Source: Nemopilema nomurai
Taxonomy: Eukaryota > Cnidaria > Scyphozoa > Rhizostomeae > Rhizostomatidae
Direction: 5' to 3'
Length of the DNA stretch: 64,000 nucleotides
Assembly: GCA_003864495.1 (NCBI GenBank)
Contig: ML133427.1
Location: 2,623,247-2,687,246 of the forward strand
This document shows, piece after piece, positions 62,876 to 64,000 of the stretch. Position numbers and translations under genes: made by a program. The notes under the pieces were generated by a model. It saw nothing but the letters and a program-made list of their open reading frames with translations, did not search any database and was not told the DNA's origin. Numbering within the stretch: position 1 is the stretch's first letter; every line of letters starts with the position of its first letter.

Positions 62876-63470
62876 GTAAGTTTCTCAAATCAAAAGCAAT
62901 ATTATGCGAACAGTGCGATTTAGCTTATCCTTTTTTCAAGAAATCCTTGTGCAAATTCATAGCCTCAAAGTCGATTTGTTGTTTGAGTGAAATTATGTTT
63001 TCATTTTATCTTTGCATGTTGGAAATCTTTCGACCTTCCGTCAGAATCCTCAATAACCGTTTCTTGGCTGGTCATCGCGATTTCGGTCGAAATAAGGAAG
63101 GAATCTGAGACGAAAATTGCAATGAAATAGTTAAAATCAAATCAGCCGAATTAGTTAAAATCAAATCAGACGAATCAAATCTTCCATGGTTTAACCGATT
63201 GTTTTCCTTCACAATCGTTGCAATTCACATGGCGATTGTAAATATTTAATCAAGTGTTTTTGCAGATGCGAAAAGTGAATTTCGTTCATTCATCTTTTGT
63301 TTTGAAATATATTTTGACCAAAGTTTGAAAAGATTTATTGCTTCGACAAGATAAGTGTTTACGCAGCGTTTGCATCGAATCTTGAGATATAATAAAGGCT
63401 ATGGCTCAGAGCTCTATCTCTTAATAAAGTTGTTTGAATAGGGACCCATTTTAATGTTTTTCAATGCACA

Positions 63471-63685
63471 GTTCCCGTTATTTCAAGCAAGTTTCTTCCA
63501 AAAGGATGAGTATGCATCCCTTGGTAAGATGGCCAAGCACCACGAACTCTGACTACTGCAGTCCTCTTAGGCAAGAGTGGAGGATGAACAGGGGTAATAA
63601 GCCCCCCCATGGGTGGTGGATGAATAGTGAGTGGGAAGACGAACCATTTCAACCCTCAGCGCCTGGAATGCAGAGCATCCGTGAG
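63471..63685 (+). CDS. unrecognised protein, N-terminal exon (partial)
   Basis: The acceptor 'caatgcacag' at 63461-63470 and the donor GAG|GTGTGT at 63686 bound an open exon. An in-frame ATG at 63506 starts 60 codons ending in phase 0: MSMHPLVRWPSTTNSDYCSP, then a Trp-, Asn- and Pro-rich stretch (PPHGWWMNSEWEDEPFQPS). The frame is also open upstream of the ATG. I do not recognise the family. The high Trp content and absence of repeats suggest real coding sequence. The rest of the gene would lie beyond the window or in 63690-64000, where I could not place a second exon. Confidence 0.35.
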
Positions 63686-64000
63686 GTGTGTCATCGTTTT
63701 GAAGGAGTTCAATTTGTTTTAATCAGATGATGGGCTATTTTACGCGATCTCTAAATTCACCTTGGCATTCCTGCATCCTTCATTGTAATTCATTTCCAGA
63801 GCTCTGGAAGCTGTTCATCTCTGCTTTGTTCTCTTTTGGCTGGTTCTCGGAGTTGAGAGAAAAACAGGCCATTCCTCCAGGCATCGGCCATTTCACACAA
63901 GCAACCACAAATACCTGGTCACTTTCGTCATTTCTATTCCCGTCTTGGAAAACTCGGTTCGAAGCAGTTGGCGGCGGCTTTTAGAGTTGAAAGGGGTTTT

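Noticed and set aside
1..64000. tRNA genes, CRISPR arrays, bacterial operons
   Set aside because: No tRNA B-box with acceptor pairing was found by eye, and the sequence is plainly eukaryotic with introns; no regularly spaced CRISPR-like repeats exist (the 49-bp array has no spacers).

Overview
The window looks like a piece of nuclear genome from an anthozoan cnidarian, probably a stony coral or close relative. It is AT-rich. Genes carry many short, phase-conserved exons with GT-AG introns of 0.2-3 kb. Animal-specific families are present (ADSL, THOC6, a Polycomb CBX, a BH-domain protein, linker histone). The repeats are cnidarian-like: Penelope-like elements, CR1/L2- or RTE-type LINE fragments, hAT and piggyBac relics, and small inverted-repeat elements. 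No lineage-diagnostic marker is visible, so the organism is an inference.

Layout. 1-1834: upstream region with a small inverted-repeat element and an E2F-like site next to the first gene. 1835-14067 (+): a complete adenylosuccinate lyase gene in ten exons, 478 codons by my splicing, with LINE tails and a MITE in its introns. 14068-18450: repeats, including a second MITE copy and a 5'-truncated Penelope-like element. 18450-19740: a cell-cycle-type promoter with a 41-codon ORF, then an intronless linker histone H1 (-). 22249-22821 (-): a promethin/LDAF1-like membrane protein with a ZNF143-like promoter motif upstream. 24230-24748 (+): a BCL-2-family relic with BH1, BH2 and tail anchor but a stop where the BH1 tryptophan belongs. 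24866-25205: a 49-bp tandem array. 26100-29490: a repeat island with a LINE fragment and a hAT-like element with intact 8-bp target duplications. 29870-44444 (+): THOC6 in thirteen exons, with a broken piggyBac transposase in intron 6. 44445-57660: about 13 kb with no gene I can defend. 57661-62129 (+): a complete Polycomb-class CBX gene in five exons. 62130-64000: probably the first exons of another, unrecognised gene.

The genes are unrelated housekeeping and chromatin genes: purine synthesis, chromatin compaction (H1), lipid droplets, apoptosis relic, mRNA export (THOC6), gene silencing (CBX). I see no operon-like or cooperative system. The most interesting material is the BCL-2 relic, a one-base reading-frame conflict in THOC6, the inverted-terminus Penelope copy, and a MITE family whose ends carry CRE palindromes.

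All exon boundaries come from reading by eye, using GT-AG rules, phase continuity and remembered family sequence patterns. No alignment or database search was run.
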